A stretch of DNA of 64,000 bases, taken from Methylobacterium sp. Leaf104. GTDB lineage: Bacteria; Pseudomonadota; Alphaproteobacteria; Rhizobiales; Beijerinckiaceae. The DNA is taken from the NCBI RefSeq assembly GCF_001422885.1, contig NZ_LMMZ01000012.1, positions 250,388 to 314,387 on the forward strand. The letters run 5' to 3'. The translations under genes were made by a program, and so were the position numbers. Below are positions 1 through 10,870 of this stretch, piece after piece; within the stretch, counting starts at the first letter, position 1, and each line of letters starts with the position of its first letter. The notes under the pieces are model-generated. The model searched no databases and was not told where the DNA came from. It saw only the letters and a list, made by a program, of their open reading frames with translations.

Positions 1-721
1 TGACGTGGTCGGTGACGAAGGCCCAGCCGATCCCATGCTTCACCATCTCGAGGATCACCCAGTGGCTCTCCACCCACCACACCTCGGCGGCCACCCGCAG
101 GCGGCTCTTCTCCGGCCCGTCGCTGCGCGCGGCGACCAGGATCTGGCGGTGGCGCTTCAGCTCCTCCCATTCCACCCGCGCCTTGGCCAGCGGATGGTCG
201 CGCCCGCACACGAGCTTGAGGGGCACCCAGCCGATGGTCTGGAAGCCGAGTTCCGTGGGCAGCACCTCCTGCCGCCACATCACCCCGAGGTCGGCCGCTC
301 CGGACTGCACCATGCGGCTCACATCCTCCATCAGCGGGAACAGCAGTTCCAGCTCGACGAAGGGGAAGCGCCGGGCGAAGTCGGCGAACAGGGCGCCGAG
401 GGCGTGCTCGGGATAGAGTTCGTCGATGGCGACCACCAGCCGGTTCTCCACCCGCTGCTCCAGGCTGCGCGCCACGCCGACGAGGTGCTCCCGCCGATCG
501 AGCACCACCCGCGCCTCCGGCAGCAGCCGGGCCCCCGCCGGGGTGAGCACGGGATTCCGGCCCGCCCGGCTGAACAGGGCCACCCCGAGATCCGCCTCGA
601 GGTTCGACACCTGCGTGCTGACCGCCGACTGCGCCTTGCGCAGCAGGCGGGCGGCGCCGGAGAAGGACCCGGCCTCGGCGGCTGCGACGAAGGCCTCGAG
701 TTGATCGAGCGAGACGGGCAT
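1..721 (-). CDS. LysR-family transcriptional regulator (3' end beyond window)
   Basis: DNA-binding regulator of the LysR family. The start at 721 gives MPVSLDQLEAFVAAAEAGSF, the typical winged HTH opening, followed by RKAQSAVSTQVSNLEADLGV, which is the recognition-helix region. The rest (about residues 90-240) is the LysR substrate-binding fold. 240 codons are visible and the stop lies left of base 1, so the usual 290-310 residue length cannot be checked. It is divergent from a PACE efflux gene starting at 826. LysR/PACE pairs are known: AceR activates aceI in Acinetobacter. I infer that it controls that pump and itself through the dyads in the 104-bp spacer. The effector is unknown. Confidence 0.9.
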   Translation of the reverse strand, partial: MPVSLDQLEAFVAAAEAGSFSGAARLLRKAQSAVSTQVSNLEADLGVALFSRAGRNPVLTPAGARLLPEARVVLDRREHLVGVARSLEQRVENRLVVAIDELYPEHALGALFADFARRFPFVELELLFPLMEDVSRMVQSGAADLGVMWRQEVLPTELGFQTIGWVPLKLVCGRDHPLAKARVEWEELKRHRQILVAARSDGPEKSRLRVAAEVWWVESHWVILEMVKHGIGWAFVTDHV

Positions 722-774
722 CTATCTGTTTTCGAGATACGTTCCAACTTGCTGGTCCTCGTATCGCAGATAGA
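721..774. promoter_or_regulatory. Nested dyad between LysR and PACE genes (candidate operator)
   Basis: TCTATCTG at 721-728 pairs perfectly with CAGATAGA at 767-774. Inside it, GATACG at 736-741 pairs perfectly with CGTATC at 760-765. The outer arm begins at the LysR start codon, and the whole element fills the left half of the divergent intergenic region. Stacked dyads are what LysR tetramers typically bind, so I infer an autoregulatory and activating site. The binding itself is not shown. Confidence 0.6.
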
Positions 775-825
775 AGGCGGCGGACCAACGCGATTTTCCG
801 CGATCCGACCACACCGAGACCGACC

Positions 826-1269
826 ATGCGAAGCACGCGCGACCGTATCCGCCACGCCATCCTGTTCGAGATGTTCGGGCTCGCGCTCATCATTCCGCTC
901 GGGACGGTGCTGTTCGGCCTGCACGCCATCGCCATGGGCGTCATCGGCGTCGGCAGCGCCCTGATCGCGATGGCGTGGAACTACGTCTACAATCTCGGCT
1001 TCGACCGTGCGATGCAGCGGCTGACCGGCCATACGCGCAAGAGCCTCCCGCTGCGGGCGGCGCATGCGGTGCTGTTCGAGGCCGGCCTGCTCGTGATCCT
1101 GCTGCCGCCGATCGCCTGGTACCTCGGCATCGGCCTCGTCGAGGCCTTCTTCATGGATCTCGCGATCGCGGCCTTCTACGTGGCCTACGCCTTCGTCTTC
1201 AACCTGGCCTACGACCGGGCCTTCCCGCTGCCGGGCTGGGGCACGGTCGCGGCGGAGCCGTGCCGCTGA
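826..1269 (+). CDS. PACE-family multidrug/biocide efflux transporter
   Basis: Small inner-membrane protein of 147 residues with four hydrophobic segments, built as a tandem pair of bacterial transmembrane-pair units. Repeat one reads RHAILFEMFGL and ends WNYVYNLGFDRA. Repeat two reads RAAHAVLFEAGLL and ends FVFNLAYDRAFP. Glu15 falls exactly where the essential glutamate of Acinetobacter AceI lies, and the second repeat keeps an equivalent glutamate. Family members export chlorhexidine, acriflavine or polyamines by proton antiport, but the substrate here cannot be read from sequence. It is divergent from a LysR gene. Identification is firm. Confidence 0.92.
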   Translation: MRSTRDRIRHAILFEMFGLALIIPLGTVLFGLHAIAMGVIGVGSALIAMAWNYVYNLGFDRAMQRLTGHTRKSLPLRAAHAVLFEAGLLVILLPPIAWYLGIGLVEAFFMDLAIAAFYVAYAFVFNLAYDRAFPLPGWGTVAAEPCR

Positions 1270-1400
1270 GCGGGGGATGGCCGAGGCTGCCGCTTGGTTA
1301 ACGTGAAGAGAGAGCCCGCAAGCCTCCGCCGGAACCGTCGGCGCCCGGCGACGCGCCTCAGGTGCCGGGCTCCGGGTCGAGTCCGCTGGCGCCGGATGGC

Positions 1401-2315
1401 TCACGCGCCGCCGGGCTCCGGGGCCGGCAGCGCCGCGATGAGTTGGCGCAGGAACGCCTGCACGGCGTGCGGCAGCTTGCGGTCGCGCATGACCTGGACC
1501 TGGATGCCCCGCATCAGGCTGGCCCGGGAGCGCACCGGGATGCACACGAGTTCGCCGAGACGCACCGGCGTCTGCACGGACAGGGCGGACATCAGCGCCA
1601 ATCCCCGGGTGCGGCGGACGAAGGGCAGCAGGGCCGAGAGGATGTTGGCCGTGAGCGTCGGCTCGATGATGATCCCCTCCGCCAGGCAGGCCGCGTCGAA
1701 GACCCTGCGGGCCGTGGTGTCGCGGGTCGGCACCGCGATCGGATAGGCCGTCAGGTCCGCGAGCTGGATCGAGGGCTGGCGCGCCAGGGGATGGTCGGGA
1801 GCGCTGAGCGCGACCATCTCCACCAGGTTGTCGTAGGCCACCGCCACGAGGCTCGACGGCGCCATGGCGAAGGTGATGCCGATATCGGCATCGCCCGCCG
1901 CCACCACGTGCGTGACCTGGGCCGGCGGCAGCATCTGCACCTCGAAACGGATGCCGGGATGCGCCGCGTGGAACTCCGCGATGGCGTTCGGCAGCAGGTC
2001 GAGGGCGAAGCCCTCCGAGGTGGCGACGCGGATGAACCCCCGGGCGAGGCCCTGCAATTCCTGAATCTCGGCCGCCACCTGCTCGGCCCGCATCAGCGTC
2101 TGGTGCGCGTGCGCGGCCAGCAGTTCGCCCGCCGGGCTCGGCACCATCCCGCGCGGGCGCCGTTCGAACAGGACGCAGTCGAGCTCGGCCTCGAGATTGG
2201 CGATCTGCCGGCTGATCGCCGAGGCGGCGACGTTCAACTGCGTGGAGGCCGCCGCGATCGAGCCGGTACGGGCGACCGCCAGGAAGTAACGCAGGCTCGC
2301 GATCTGCACATCCAT
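1401..2315 (-). CDS. LysR-family transcriptional regulator next to the peptide ABC operon
   Basis: 304-residue LysR regulator. The N-terminal HTH begins MDVQIASLRYFLAVARTGSI and continues with a recognition helix (ASAISRQIANLEAEL). The C-terminal effector domain runs from about residue 90. I chose the ATG at 2315 over the in-frame GTG at 2336 because the domain starts immediately after it. The gene is divergent from the ABC transporter binding-protein gene at 2464, with a roughly 150-bp shared promoter region. By LysR logic it is the likely regulator of that operon, and the ligand may be the imported compound. This is inference from position. Confidence 0.9.
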   Translation of the reverse strand: MDVQIASLRYFLAVARTGSIAAASTQLNVAASAISRQIANLEAELDCVLFERRPRGMVPSPAGELLAAHAHQTLMRAEQVAAEIQELQGLARGFIRVATSEGFALDLLPNAIAEFHAAHPGIRFEVQMLPPAQVTHVVAAGDADIGITFAMAPSSLVAVAYDNLVEMVALSAPDHPLARQPSIQLADLTAYPIAVPTRDTTARRVFDAACLAEGIIIEPTLTANILSALLPFVRRTRGLALMSALSVQTPVRLGELVCIPVRSRASLMRGIQVQVMRDRKLPHAVQAFLRQLIAALPAPEPGGA

Positions 2316-2359
2316 TCTCCGTTGCCGGATCGGCACGGCAGCAATCGCGAAATTCTACT

Positions 2360-2383
2360 TGTTGCGATGTGGAATGCACAACA
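2360..2383. promoter_or_regulatory. Dyad between LysR gene and ABC operon (candidate operator)
   Basis: TGTTG at 2360-2364 and CAACA at 2379-2383 form perfect 5-bp arms around 14 bases. An imperfect overlapping dyad (ATTCTAC / GTGGAAT) lies just to the left. The element sits midway between the divergent starts at 2315 and 2464, as expected for a LysR site. The arms are short, so confidence is limited. Confidence 0.4.
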
Positions 2384-2463
2384 CCATGGCAGGGTGAAAA
2401 AAGCGGCACAGCGAGGCGTGGGACGCTTTGCCGGCTGGCTCAGCGGCGAGAGGATCCGGGATC

Positions 2464-3990
2464 ATGGCGAGACACAGCTCCGCGGCATGCGCCGCGCTCA
2501 CCCTGCTGATGCTGGCGACCAGCGTCCCGGCGCTGGCCGGAAAGGCCAACGACACCCTGGTCTACGCCTCCGACACCGAGCCGGAGAACGTCAGCCCGTA
2601 TCACAACAGCGCCCGCGAGGGCGTCATCCTGGCCCGCAACGTCTGGGACACCCTGATCTACCGCGACCCGAAGACCGGCACCTACCAGCCGATGCTGGCC
2701 ACCGCCTGGAAATGGGTCGACCCCGTCACCCTCGAACTCACCCTTCGCGAGGGCGTGAGCTTCCACAACGGCGACGCGTTCGGTGCCGACGACGTGGCCT
2801 TCACCTTCAACTACGTGCTGACGCCGGAAGCCCGCACGGTGACGAAGCAGAACGTCGACTGGATGAAGTCGACCGAGGTCGTCGATGCCCGCACGGTTCG
2901 CATCCACCTGAAGACCGCCTTCCCGGCGGCCCTCGAATACCTTGCCGGCCCGACCCCGATCTTCCCGGCCGCCTATTTCAAGACGGTGGGCCTCGACGGC
3001 TTCGCCAAGGCGCCCGTCGGCACCGGACCCTACCGCATCACCGCGGTGGAGAACGGACGCGGCGTGAAGATGGAGCGCTTCGCCAAGTACTGGCCCGGCA
3101 GCCCGATCGGTTCCCCAAAGATCGGCAAGCTCGAGTTCCGCGTCATCCCCGACGCCGACAGCCGCATGGCCGAACTCGTCACCGGCGGCATCGACTGGAT
3201 CTGGCGCGTGCCGAGCGACCAGGCCGACCAGTTGAAGGCCGCCCCGAACGTCACCGTGCTCAGCGCCGAGACCATGCGGGTCGGCTTCCTGCAGTTCGAC
3301 ACCCTGGGACGCGCCACCGCCAATTCGCCGCTCAAGGACGTACGCGTCCGCCAGGCGATCTCCTACGCCATCGATCGCAAGGCCATGGTGGACAACCTCG
3401 TGCGCGGCGGCAGCCGGGTGATGAACGCGGCCTGCTTCATCGACCAGTTCGGCTGCACCGACGAGGGTGTGCCGCGCTTTGCCTACGACCCGGCCAAGGC
3501 CAAGGCGCTCCTGAAGGAGGCGGGCTATCCGGACGGCTTCGAGATCGATCTGGGTGCCTACCGCGAGCGCGACTACGCGGAGGCGGTGATCGGCTACCTG
3601 CGCGCGGTCGGCATCAAGGTGCGCCTGAACTACCTGCGCTACGCGGCCCTGCGCGACCTGATCCGCGGCGGCAAGGTCTCGATCGCCTTCCAGACCTGGG
3701 GCTCGTTCTCGGTGCTCGACGTCTCGGCCTTCACGGGCGTCTACTTCCGCGGTGGCGACGAGGACCTGACCAAGGACCCGGAGACCATCGCGGCGCTGCA
3801 GGCCGGGGACGGCGCCACCGACCCGGCCGTGCGCAAGGTCAAGTACGCCGAAGCCCTCAAGCGCATCGCCGGCCAGGCCTATGCCCTGCCGATGTTCTCC
3901 TACTCCACGAACTACGCCTTCACCTCGGACCTCGCCTTCACGGCGCAGCCCGACGAGCTGCCGCGCTTCTACGCGGCCCAGTGGAAGTGA
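2464..3990 (+). CDS. Peptide-type ABC transporter substrate-binding protein
   Basis: 508-residue periplasmic solute-binding protein of the SBP_bac_5 family (DppA/OppA/NikA type). The ATG at 2464 gives a Sec signal (MARHSSAACAALTLLMLATS) with cleavage likely after PALA. The earlier in-frame ATG at 2428 would only add a non-signal tail. The mature protein shows the family pattern LREGVSFHNGDAFGADDVAFTF and the NSPLKDVRVRQAISYAIDR segment. It is first in an operon with two permeases, an M20 peptidase and a fused ATPase. Binding proteins of this family take peptides, glutathione, opines or heme. The M20 partner suggests a peptide or N-acyl-amino acid. Confidence 0.93.
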   Translation: MARHSSAACAALTLLMLATSVPALAGKANDTLVYASDTEPENVSPYHNSAREGVILARNVWDTLIYRDPKTGTYQPMLATAWKWVDPVTLELTLREGVSFHNGDAFGADDVAFTFNYVLTPEARTVTKQNVDWMKSTEVVDARTVRIHLKTAFPAALEYLAGPTPIFPAAYFKTVGLDGFAKAPVGTGPYRITAVENGRGVKMERFAKYWPGSPIGSPKIGKLEFRVIPDADSRMAELVTGGIDWIWRVPSDQADQLKAAPNVTVLSAETMRVGFLQFDTLGRATANSPLKDVRVRQAISYAIDRKAMVDNLVRGGSRVMNAACFIDQFGCTDEGVPRFAYDPAKAKALLKEAGYPDGFEIDLGAYRERDYAEAVIGYLRAVGIKVRLNYLRYAALRDLIRGGKVSIAFQTWGSFSVLDVSAFTGVYFRGGDEDLTKDPETIAALQAGDGATDPAVRKVKYAEALKRIAGQAYALPMFSYSTNYAFTSDLAFTAQPDELPRFYAAQWK

Positions 3991-4044
3991 CGGTCGGTCC
4001 CTGAGGCCGGATCAACCGCCCACATCGAGCGAGGAAGCCGGACC

Positions 4045-4959
4045 ATGCTGAGGTTCATGATCCAACGAAGCCTGGTGGCCGTCGCGGTCGCCGTGACGGT
4101 GTCGGTGGCGAGTTTCATGCTGCTGCACCTCTCCGGCGACCTCGCCACCGCCATCGCCGGGCCGGAGGCGACCTCCGTGCAGGTGGAGGCGATCCGGGTC
4201 CAGTACGGGCTCGACCAGCCGCTCCTGGCGCAGTTCGTCGCCTGGGGAGCCAAGGCGATCCGGCTCGATTTCGGCAACTCGTTCTACTTCCGCGAGAGCG
4301 TGATCGACCTCCTGGCCGCCCGCCTGCCGATCACCCTGTTCCTCGGCGTGGTGGCGCTCGCCGTCGCGCTGTTCGTGGCGATCCCCCTCGGGGTGCTCGC
4401 CGCGGTCAAGCGCGACACCTGGATCGACCGGGCCGCCCTTTCGGTCTCGGTGCTGGGGCAGGCGATGCCGAGCTTCTGGTTCGGCCTGACCCTGATCATG
4501 ATCTTCTCGGTGAACCTGCGCTGGCTGCCGGTCTCCGGCAACACGACCTGGAAGCACTTCGTGCTGCCGGCCGTCGCGCTGGGCTACTACGCCATGCCGG
4601 CGGTGATGCGTCTCACCCGCAACGGCATGCTCGAAGTGCTGGCCTCCGACTACGTCCGCACCGCCCGCGCCAAGGGCCTGCCCCCGCGCAAGATCCTGAT
4701 CCGGCACGCGCTGCGCAACGCCGTGATCCCGGTGATCGCGCTCGCCGCCGTCCAGTTCGGCTTCATGCTCGGCGGCTCCATCGTCATCGAGGCGGTGTTC
4801 TCGCTCCAGGGGCTCGGCCAGCTCGCCTGGGAATCCATCGCCCGCAACGACTTCCCCGTGGTGCAGGCGATCGTGCTGGTCCTGGCGATGATCTACATCG
4901 CCCTGACGCTGGCCGCCGACCTCCTCAACGCCCTCCTCGACCCCCGGCTGCGCCAATGA
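4045..4959 (+). CDS. ABC transporter permease, DppB/OppB type
   Basis: 304-residue inner-membrane permease with about six membrane helices. It starts MLRFMIQRSLVAVAVAVTVS. The EAA-type cytoplasmic loop reads DYVRTARAKGLPPRKILIRH, contacting the ATPase, followed by the FMLGGSIVIEAVFSLQGLGQ motif characteristic of DppB-like subunits. It pairs with the permease beginning at 4956, which overlaps its stop codon by four bases (ATGA), indicating translational coupling. Confidence 0.94.
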   Translation: MLRFMIQRSLVAVAVAVTVSVASFMLLHLSGDLATAIAGPEATSVQVEAIRVQYGLDQPLLAQFVAWGAKAIRLDFGNSFYFRESVIDLLAARLPITLFLGVVALAVALFVAIPLGVLAAVKRDTWIDRAALSVSVLGQAMPSFWFGLTLIMIFSVNLRWLPVSGNTTWKHFVLPAVALGYYAMPAVMRLTRNGMLEVLASDYVRTARAKGLPPRKILIRHALRNAVIPVIALAAVQFGFMLGGSIVIEAVFSLQGLGQLAWESIARNDFPVVQAIVLVLAMIYIALTLAADLLNALLDPRLRQ

Positions 4960-5909
4960 CCCTCCAGCCCTCCGCCTCCCCCCTCGCAGCCGGTCTGCCC
5001 GAGACGCCAGCGACCCTTCCGGTCGACGGCCCGGCGCCGCCCTCCACCGCCCGCTCGCCCACCGTCCTGGCGCTCCGGCGCGGGCTGCATCACGGCGGCT
5101 TCCTGATCGGCGCCGGCATCCTCGGGATCATCCTGCTCTGCGCCCTCGCCGCGCCGCTGATCGCGCCCCACGATCCCTACGCCCAGGACGTCTCCCGCCG
5201 CCTGATCCCGCCGATCTGGCAACAGAAGGGCACCTGGGACCACGTGCTCGGCACCGACAAGCTCGGGCGCGACTACCTCAGCCGCCTGATCTACGGCAGC
5301 CAGATCTCGCTCCTCATCGGGATCGCGGCCGCCGCCATCTCGGGGGTGATCGGAACGACGCTCGGCCTCTGCGCCGGCTATTTCGGCGGCAAGGTCGACG
5401 CGGTGGTGAGCTACGTCGTGACCACGCGGCTCGCCATGCCGGTGGTGCTGGTGGCGCTCGCCATGGCCTCCCTGGTCGGCGGCTCGCTGAAGGTGGTGGT
5501 GCTGGTGCTCGGCTTCCTGCTCTGGGACCGTTTCGCCGTGGTCACCCGCGCGGCGACCCGGCAGATCCGCGACCAGGACTTCATCGCGGCGGCGCGCGCC
5601 ACGGGGTTCTCCCCGGCCCGCATCCTGTTCCAGGAGGTGCTGCCGAACATCCTCAACGCGCTGATCGTGGTGGCGACCCTGGAGATGGCGCACGCCATCC
5701 TGCTCGAGGCCGCCCTGTCCTTCCTCGGCCTCGGCGTCCAGCCGCCCCTGCCGTCCTGGGGCCTGATGATCGCGGAGGGCAAGCCGTACATGTTCTTCCA
5801 GCCCTGGGTCATCACCATCCCGGGCGTCGCGCTCCTGGTCCTCGTCCTGGCGATCAACCTGCTGGGCGACGGCATCCGCGACGTCACCGCCCCCGAGGGG
5901 CGGCGCTGA
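4956..5909 (+). CDS. ABC transporter permease, DppC/OppC type
   Basis: 317-residue partner permease. A roughly 45-residue Pro/Ala-rich cytoplasmic lead precedes the first helix. It carries the DppC hallmark DPYAQDVSRRLIPP and GTDKLGRDYLSRLIYGSQIS, an EAA loop (DFIAAARATGFSPARILFQE), and the LSFLGLGVQPPLPSWGLMI ending typical of this subunit. The start overlaps the stop of the upstream permease (ATGA at 4956-4959). It forms the heterodimeric translocation channel with its neighbour. Confidence 0.94.
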   Translation: MTLQPSASPLAAGLPETPATLPVDGPAPPSTARSPTVLALRRGLHHGGFLIGAGILGIILLCALAAPLIAPHDPYAQDVSRRLIPPIWQQKGTWDHVLGTDKLGRDYLSRLIYGSQISLLIGIAAAAISGVIGTTLGLCAGYFGGKVDAVVSYVVTTRLAMPVVLVALAMASLVGGSLKVVVLVLGFLLWDRFAVVTRAATRQIRDQDFIAAARATGFSPARILFQEVLPNILNALIVVATLEMAHAILLEAALSFLGLGVQPPLPSWGLMIAEGKPYMFFQPWVITIPGVALLVLVLAINLLGDGIRDVTAPEGRR

Positions 5910-5947
5910 GCCCCTGTACCGACCCGTCACCGAGACCGAGTGAGTCC

Positions 5948-7369
5948 ATGTCCCGACACGATGCGATCGCGCGCGCCGCGCGCCACTACGACGAGGGCGC
6001 TTTCCTCGAGGTCCTTCAGGATGCCGTCGCCCGTCCCACCGAGAGCCAGACCTCCGGCCAATTGCCGAAGCTGCGCGCCTACCTCGACGACTTCCTCGTT
6101 CCGCTGATCGCGCCCCTCGGCTTCGCCAGCCGCATCCTCGACAATCCGGACGGCACCCACGGCCCCTTCCTCATCGCCGAGCGCCACGAGGGCGATGCGC
6201 TTCCCACCGTGTTGATCTACGGCCACGGCGACACCGTGCGGGGCTACCCCGAGCAATGGCGCGACGGCCTCGACCCCTGGACCGTCACCATCGAGGGCGA
6301 GCGCTGGTACGGGCGCGGCACCGCCGACAATAAGGGCCAGCACATCCTCAACCTCGGCGCGCTGGCGGCGGTGATGGCGGCGCGGGACGGACGCCTCGGC
6401 TTCAACACCAAGCTGCTGATCGAGATGGGCGAGGAGGCCGGCTCGCCCGGCCTGCGCGAGCTCTGCCGCGCCGAGGCCGAGGCCCTGAAGGCCGACGTGC
6501 TCATCGCCTCGGACGGACCGCGGGTCAGCGCCGAGCGCCCGACCGTCTTCCTCGGTTCGCGCGGCGGCTACACCTTCGAGATGCTGCTGGATCTGCGCGC
6601 GGGCGCCCACCATTCCGGCAATTGGGGCGGCCTGCTGCGCAATCCGGGCACGGTGCTGGCCAACGCCATCGCCACCCTCGTCGATGGCCGGGGCCGGATC
6701 CTCCTCGACGCCCTGCGCCCGCCCGCGATCTCCGACAGCGTCCGCGCGGCGCTGGCCGACATCACCGTCGGCACCGACCCGACCGCGCCGACGATCGACG
6801 CGGATTGGGGCGAGCCCGGCCTCAGCGCCGCCGAGCGCGTCTTCGCCTGGAACACCCTGGAGGTGCTGGCCTTCAAGACCGGCGACCCGGATGGCCCCCT
6901 CAACGCCGTGCCGCCCACCGCCAAGGCGACCCTGCAGCTGCGCTTCGTCGTCGGCACCGACTGGGAGGCGATCCTGCCGGCGCTGCGCACCCACCTCGAT
7001 GCGCACGGCTTTCCGATGGTCGAGGTCCGCGCCGCCCGCACGGAGGTGTTCCGCGCCACCCGGCTCCCCGTCGAGGACCCCTGGGTCGACTGGGCGCTGG
7101 CCTCGATCGCCGAGAGCACGGGCAAGCGGCCGGCGCTGCTGCCGAACCTCGGCGGCTCCCTGCCCAACGACGCCTTCTCGGAAATCCTCGGCCTGCCCAC
7201 CCTGTGGGTGCCCCATTCCTACCCGGCCTGCCTCCAGCACGGCCCGGACGAGCACCTGCTCGGACCGCCCTCGCGCGAGGCCCTGATGCTGATGGCGGGC
7301 CTGTACTGGGATCTGGCCGAGACCGGGCCGGCGGTGCTCGCCCGGCGCGAAGCCCTCAAGGGAGCCTGA
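5948..7369 (+). CDS. M20-family metallopeptidase (ArgE/DapE/ACY1 type)
   Basis: 473-residue cytoplasmic zinc hydrolase of family M20. Metal-site motifs are visible: YGHGDTVRG (first His plus Asp), GRGTADNKGQH (bridging Asp), and EMGEEAGSPGL (general-base Glu and metal Glu). The dimerisation domain lies between about residues 200 and 330. There is no signal peptide, so it acts inside the cell. It sits between the permease and ATPase genes of a peptide ABC operon. The simplest reading is that it cleaves the imported substrate (dipeptide, N-acyl amino acid or carbamoyl amino acid). The exact substrate is unknown. Confidence 0.9.
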   Translation: MSRHDAIARAARHYDEGAFLEVLQDAVARPTESQTSGQLPKLRAYLDDFLVPLIAPLGFASRILDNPDGTHGPFLIAERHEGDALPTVLIYGHGDTVRGYPEQWRDGLDPWTVTIEGERWYGRGTADNKGQHILNLGALAAVMAARDGRLGFNTKLLIEMGEEAGSPGLRELCRAEAEALKADVLIASDGPRVSAERPTVFLGSRGGYTFEMLLDLRAGAHHSGNWGGLLRNPGTVLANAIATLVDGRGRILLDALRPPAISDSVRAALADITVGTDPTAPTIDADWGEPGLSAAERVFAWNTLEVLAFKTGDPDGPLNAVPPTAKATLQLRFVVGTDWEAILPALRTHLDAHGFPMVEVRAARTEVFRATRLPVEDPWVDWALASIAESTGKRPALLPNLGGSLPNDAFSEILGLPTLWVPHSYPACLQHGPDEHLLGPPSREALMLMAGLYWDLAETGPAVLARREALKGA

Positions 7370-7371
7370 GC

Positions 7372-8985
<1,614 letters not shown>

Positions 8986-8999
8986 GGGGGTCGGCGGCC

Positions 9000-9038
9000 C
9001 GGGCGTGAGCCCGAGGCCGGCGCGTCCCGTTCGACGCG
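9000..9038 (+). terminator. Weak hairpin pair after the ABC operon
   Basis: Two short stems follow the operon stop: CGGGC/GCCCG at 9000-9013 and CGCGTC/GACGCG at 9021-9038. There is no T-run, so this is only a possible terminator. Confidence 0.3.
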
Positions 9039-9148
9039 ATAAGGCTTCGGGCAATTGACGCGTCGTCCGCGGCGGTCTGTAACGGTATTCGTGCGCGCAG
9101 CCGGAGGTTTCGGCCGGCCTTACGCCTCGAATCCGTTGGACGGTCTCC

Positions 9149-10252
9149 ATGCACCTCGACGACGATGCTGTGCGCAGGATCGAAGACAGCATCATCTCGG
9201 CGGCGATTCAGCCGGAGCGGTGGACGGATGCCGTTTCCCTGCTGGTCGCCGCGACGGGGGCTCGCGGCGCGGGTGCGCTTCCGCTCAGGGGGCGCGTTCC
9301 CGGCATCCCGATGAGCGACAGCCTCGAGGCGGTGGCCGACGGTTACTTCCGCGGCGGCTGGTCCGAGCGGGATTACCGCACCAACGGCTTGCCCCAGCTG
9401 ATCAGGACCGGGCTCTTCGTCGACCAGGATTACGCGACGCCGGACATCATGCGGACGGAGCCGTTCTACGCGAGCTATCTTCGGCCGCACGGCTTCCAAT
9501 GGTCCGCCGGCCTGCTGGTCGAGGTCGGTGGCGACGCCTGGGTGATGATGCTGCAGCGGACCGGCGACCAGGGTCCCTATACGCCGGAGGAACAGCAAGC
9601 CTTGAAGAGGATGATCGCCCCCCTGAACCGCGCGGCCCAGCTCGCTCACAGCATGGGCGAGGCCCGCCTGAACGGGCTCGCGGACGCCTTCGGCGCCATC
9701 CGCAATCCGAGCCTGCTGCTGGATCGGACCGGGCGCGTCCTGCGGGTCAGCGCCGCCGCGGAACGCCTGCTGGGCCGCGATCTGAACATCCGGGCGGGCG
9801 AGTTGGTCGTTCCGGCCGATGCCCGCGCCACGGCGGCCATCCGCCGGCACATCGCGGCCGCCGTCTGGACCGACCTGAAGCCCGACAGTCCGGCCCTGGC
9901 GCCGGTCATCGTCGAGCGTGAGGGCTGCAGGCCCCTGATCCTGCGGGCGCAGCCGCTGCGGAAGACCGGCCTGGAATACTTCGACGGGTGCCGGGCCATC
10001 CTGACCATCGTCGATCTCGATGCGCGCTCACCGGCCGATCCGGGCCTTCTCAAGCAACTCTACGGCCTGACGCCGAAGGAGTCGGAGCTCTGCAACGCCC
10101 TCCTCGCGGGACACGGCCCCCAGGATTGTACGGACCTTCTCCAGATGTCGATGGCCACCGTGCGGAGCCACCTGAAACGGATCTTCGCGAAGACCGGAAC
10201 CTCCGGCCAGAGCGAGCTGCTGCTGCTGCTCAGCCAGCAGGCGCGCCTCTGA
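9149..10252 (+). CDS. LuxR-type helix-turn-helix transcriptional regulator
   Basis: 367-residue one-component regulator. The C-terminal 65 residues are a LuxR/GerE HTH: LYGLTPKESELCNALLAGHG followed by the recognition helix SMATVRSHLKRIFAKTG. The preceding 290 residues contain a probable PAS-like stretch at about 175-280 (AFGAIRNPSLLLDRTGRVLRV). Such proteins usually sense a small ligand or redox state. It has no kinase partner nearby. It starts 163 bases after the ABC operon and is probably independent of it. Target genes are not evident. Confidence 0.82.
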   Translation: MHLDDDAVRRIEDSIISAAIQPERWTDAVSLLVAATGARGAGALPLRGRVPGIPMSDSLEAVADGYFRGGWSERDYRTNGLPQLIRTGLFVDQDYATPDIMRTEPFYASYLRPHGFQWSAGLLVEVGGDAWVMMLQRTGDQGPYTPEEQQALKRMIAPLNRAAQLAHSMGEARLNGLADAFGAIRNPSLLLDRTGRVLRVSAAAERLLGRDLNIRAGELVVPADARATAAIRRHIAAAVWTDLKPDSPALAPVIVEREGCRPLILRAQPLRKTGLEYFDGCRAILTIVDLDARSPADPGLLKQLYGLTPKESELCNALLAGHGPQDCTDLLQMSMATVRSHLKRIFAKTGTSGQSELLLLLSQQARL

Positions 10253-10465
10253 CGCGACGGCTTCCCGGACGAGCCGCCCGCCCCCCCCGCCCGTCGCCGC
10301 CTGATGGTCTCTTCTGGTGAAATCGATGCAGGCCACGGCTCGCAGCGCGCCCGAACAATTCCGAACCGCGTCGTCGAGAACTCTGATACGCTCCATCCTT
10401 CGGCTCATGAGACAGGGACGGACCCGGATCCCTGCGGTGACCTCGTCATGGGAAGAGAGACACCG

Positions 10466-10729
10466 ATGACCGATGAGAAGCCGAACATGGAATTCTCCGA
10501 CCTGACCGGGCGGGCGACCCAGGACGGCGTCACCGTGACCGTGAACGTCTATCGCTTCGCGGGCACGCAGGATCCGTGGACGCTGGAGGTCATCGACCAG
10601 GCGGGTTGGTCGACGGTCTGGAGCGATACCTTCGAGTCCGACGAGGATGCGCTCGACGCCTTCACCGACGCCGTCGAGGAGGGCGGGGGCATGCGCGCGT
10701 TCCTGGAGCCGCCGCCGACCCTGCACTGA
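10466..10729 (+). CDS. Small acidic hypothetical protein
   Basis: 87-residue soluble protein beginning MTDEKPNMEFSDLTGRATQD and ending FLEPPPTLH. I chose the ATG at 10466 because a purine-rich Shine-Dalgarno tract (GGAAGAGAGA) lies just upstream and the residues encoded before it look non-coding. The composition is acidic with alternating hydrophobics (VTVTVNVYRFAG, WTLEVIDQAGWSTVW), suggesting a small beta-sheet fold, then a helix. Similar short proteins are common in Methylobacterium-like genomes, but I recognise no function. Confidence 0.65.
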   Translation: MTDEKPNMEFSDLTGRATQDGVTVTVNVYRFAGTQDPWTLEVIDQAGWSTVWSDTFESDEDALDAFTDAVEEGGGMRAFLEPPPTLH

Positions 10730-10870
10730 TCCGCCTCAGCGGCCGAGGGGCGCGCCCCGTCCCCCCGCGGCGGCGCCGAGGGTCCCGCCCCGGGGCGTCG
10801 CTCGCCTCGTCGGAGGCGAGCCGGACGCCGATGCGGGCGAGCCCGGCCCCGGCGGTCGGCTGGGAGGCCG

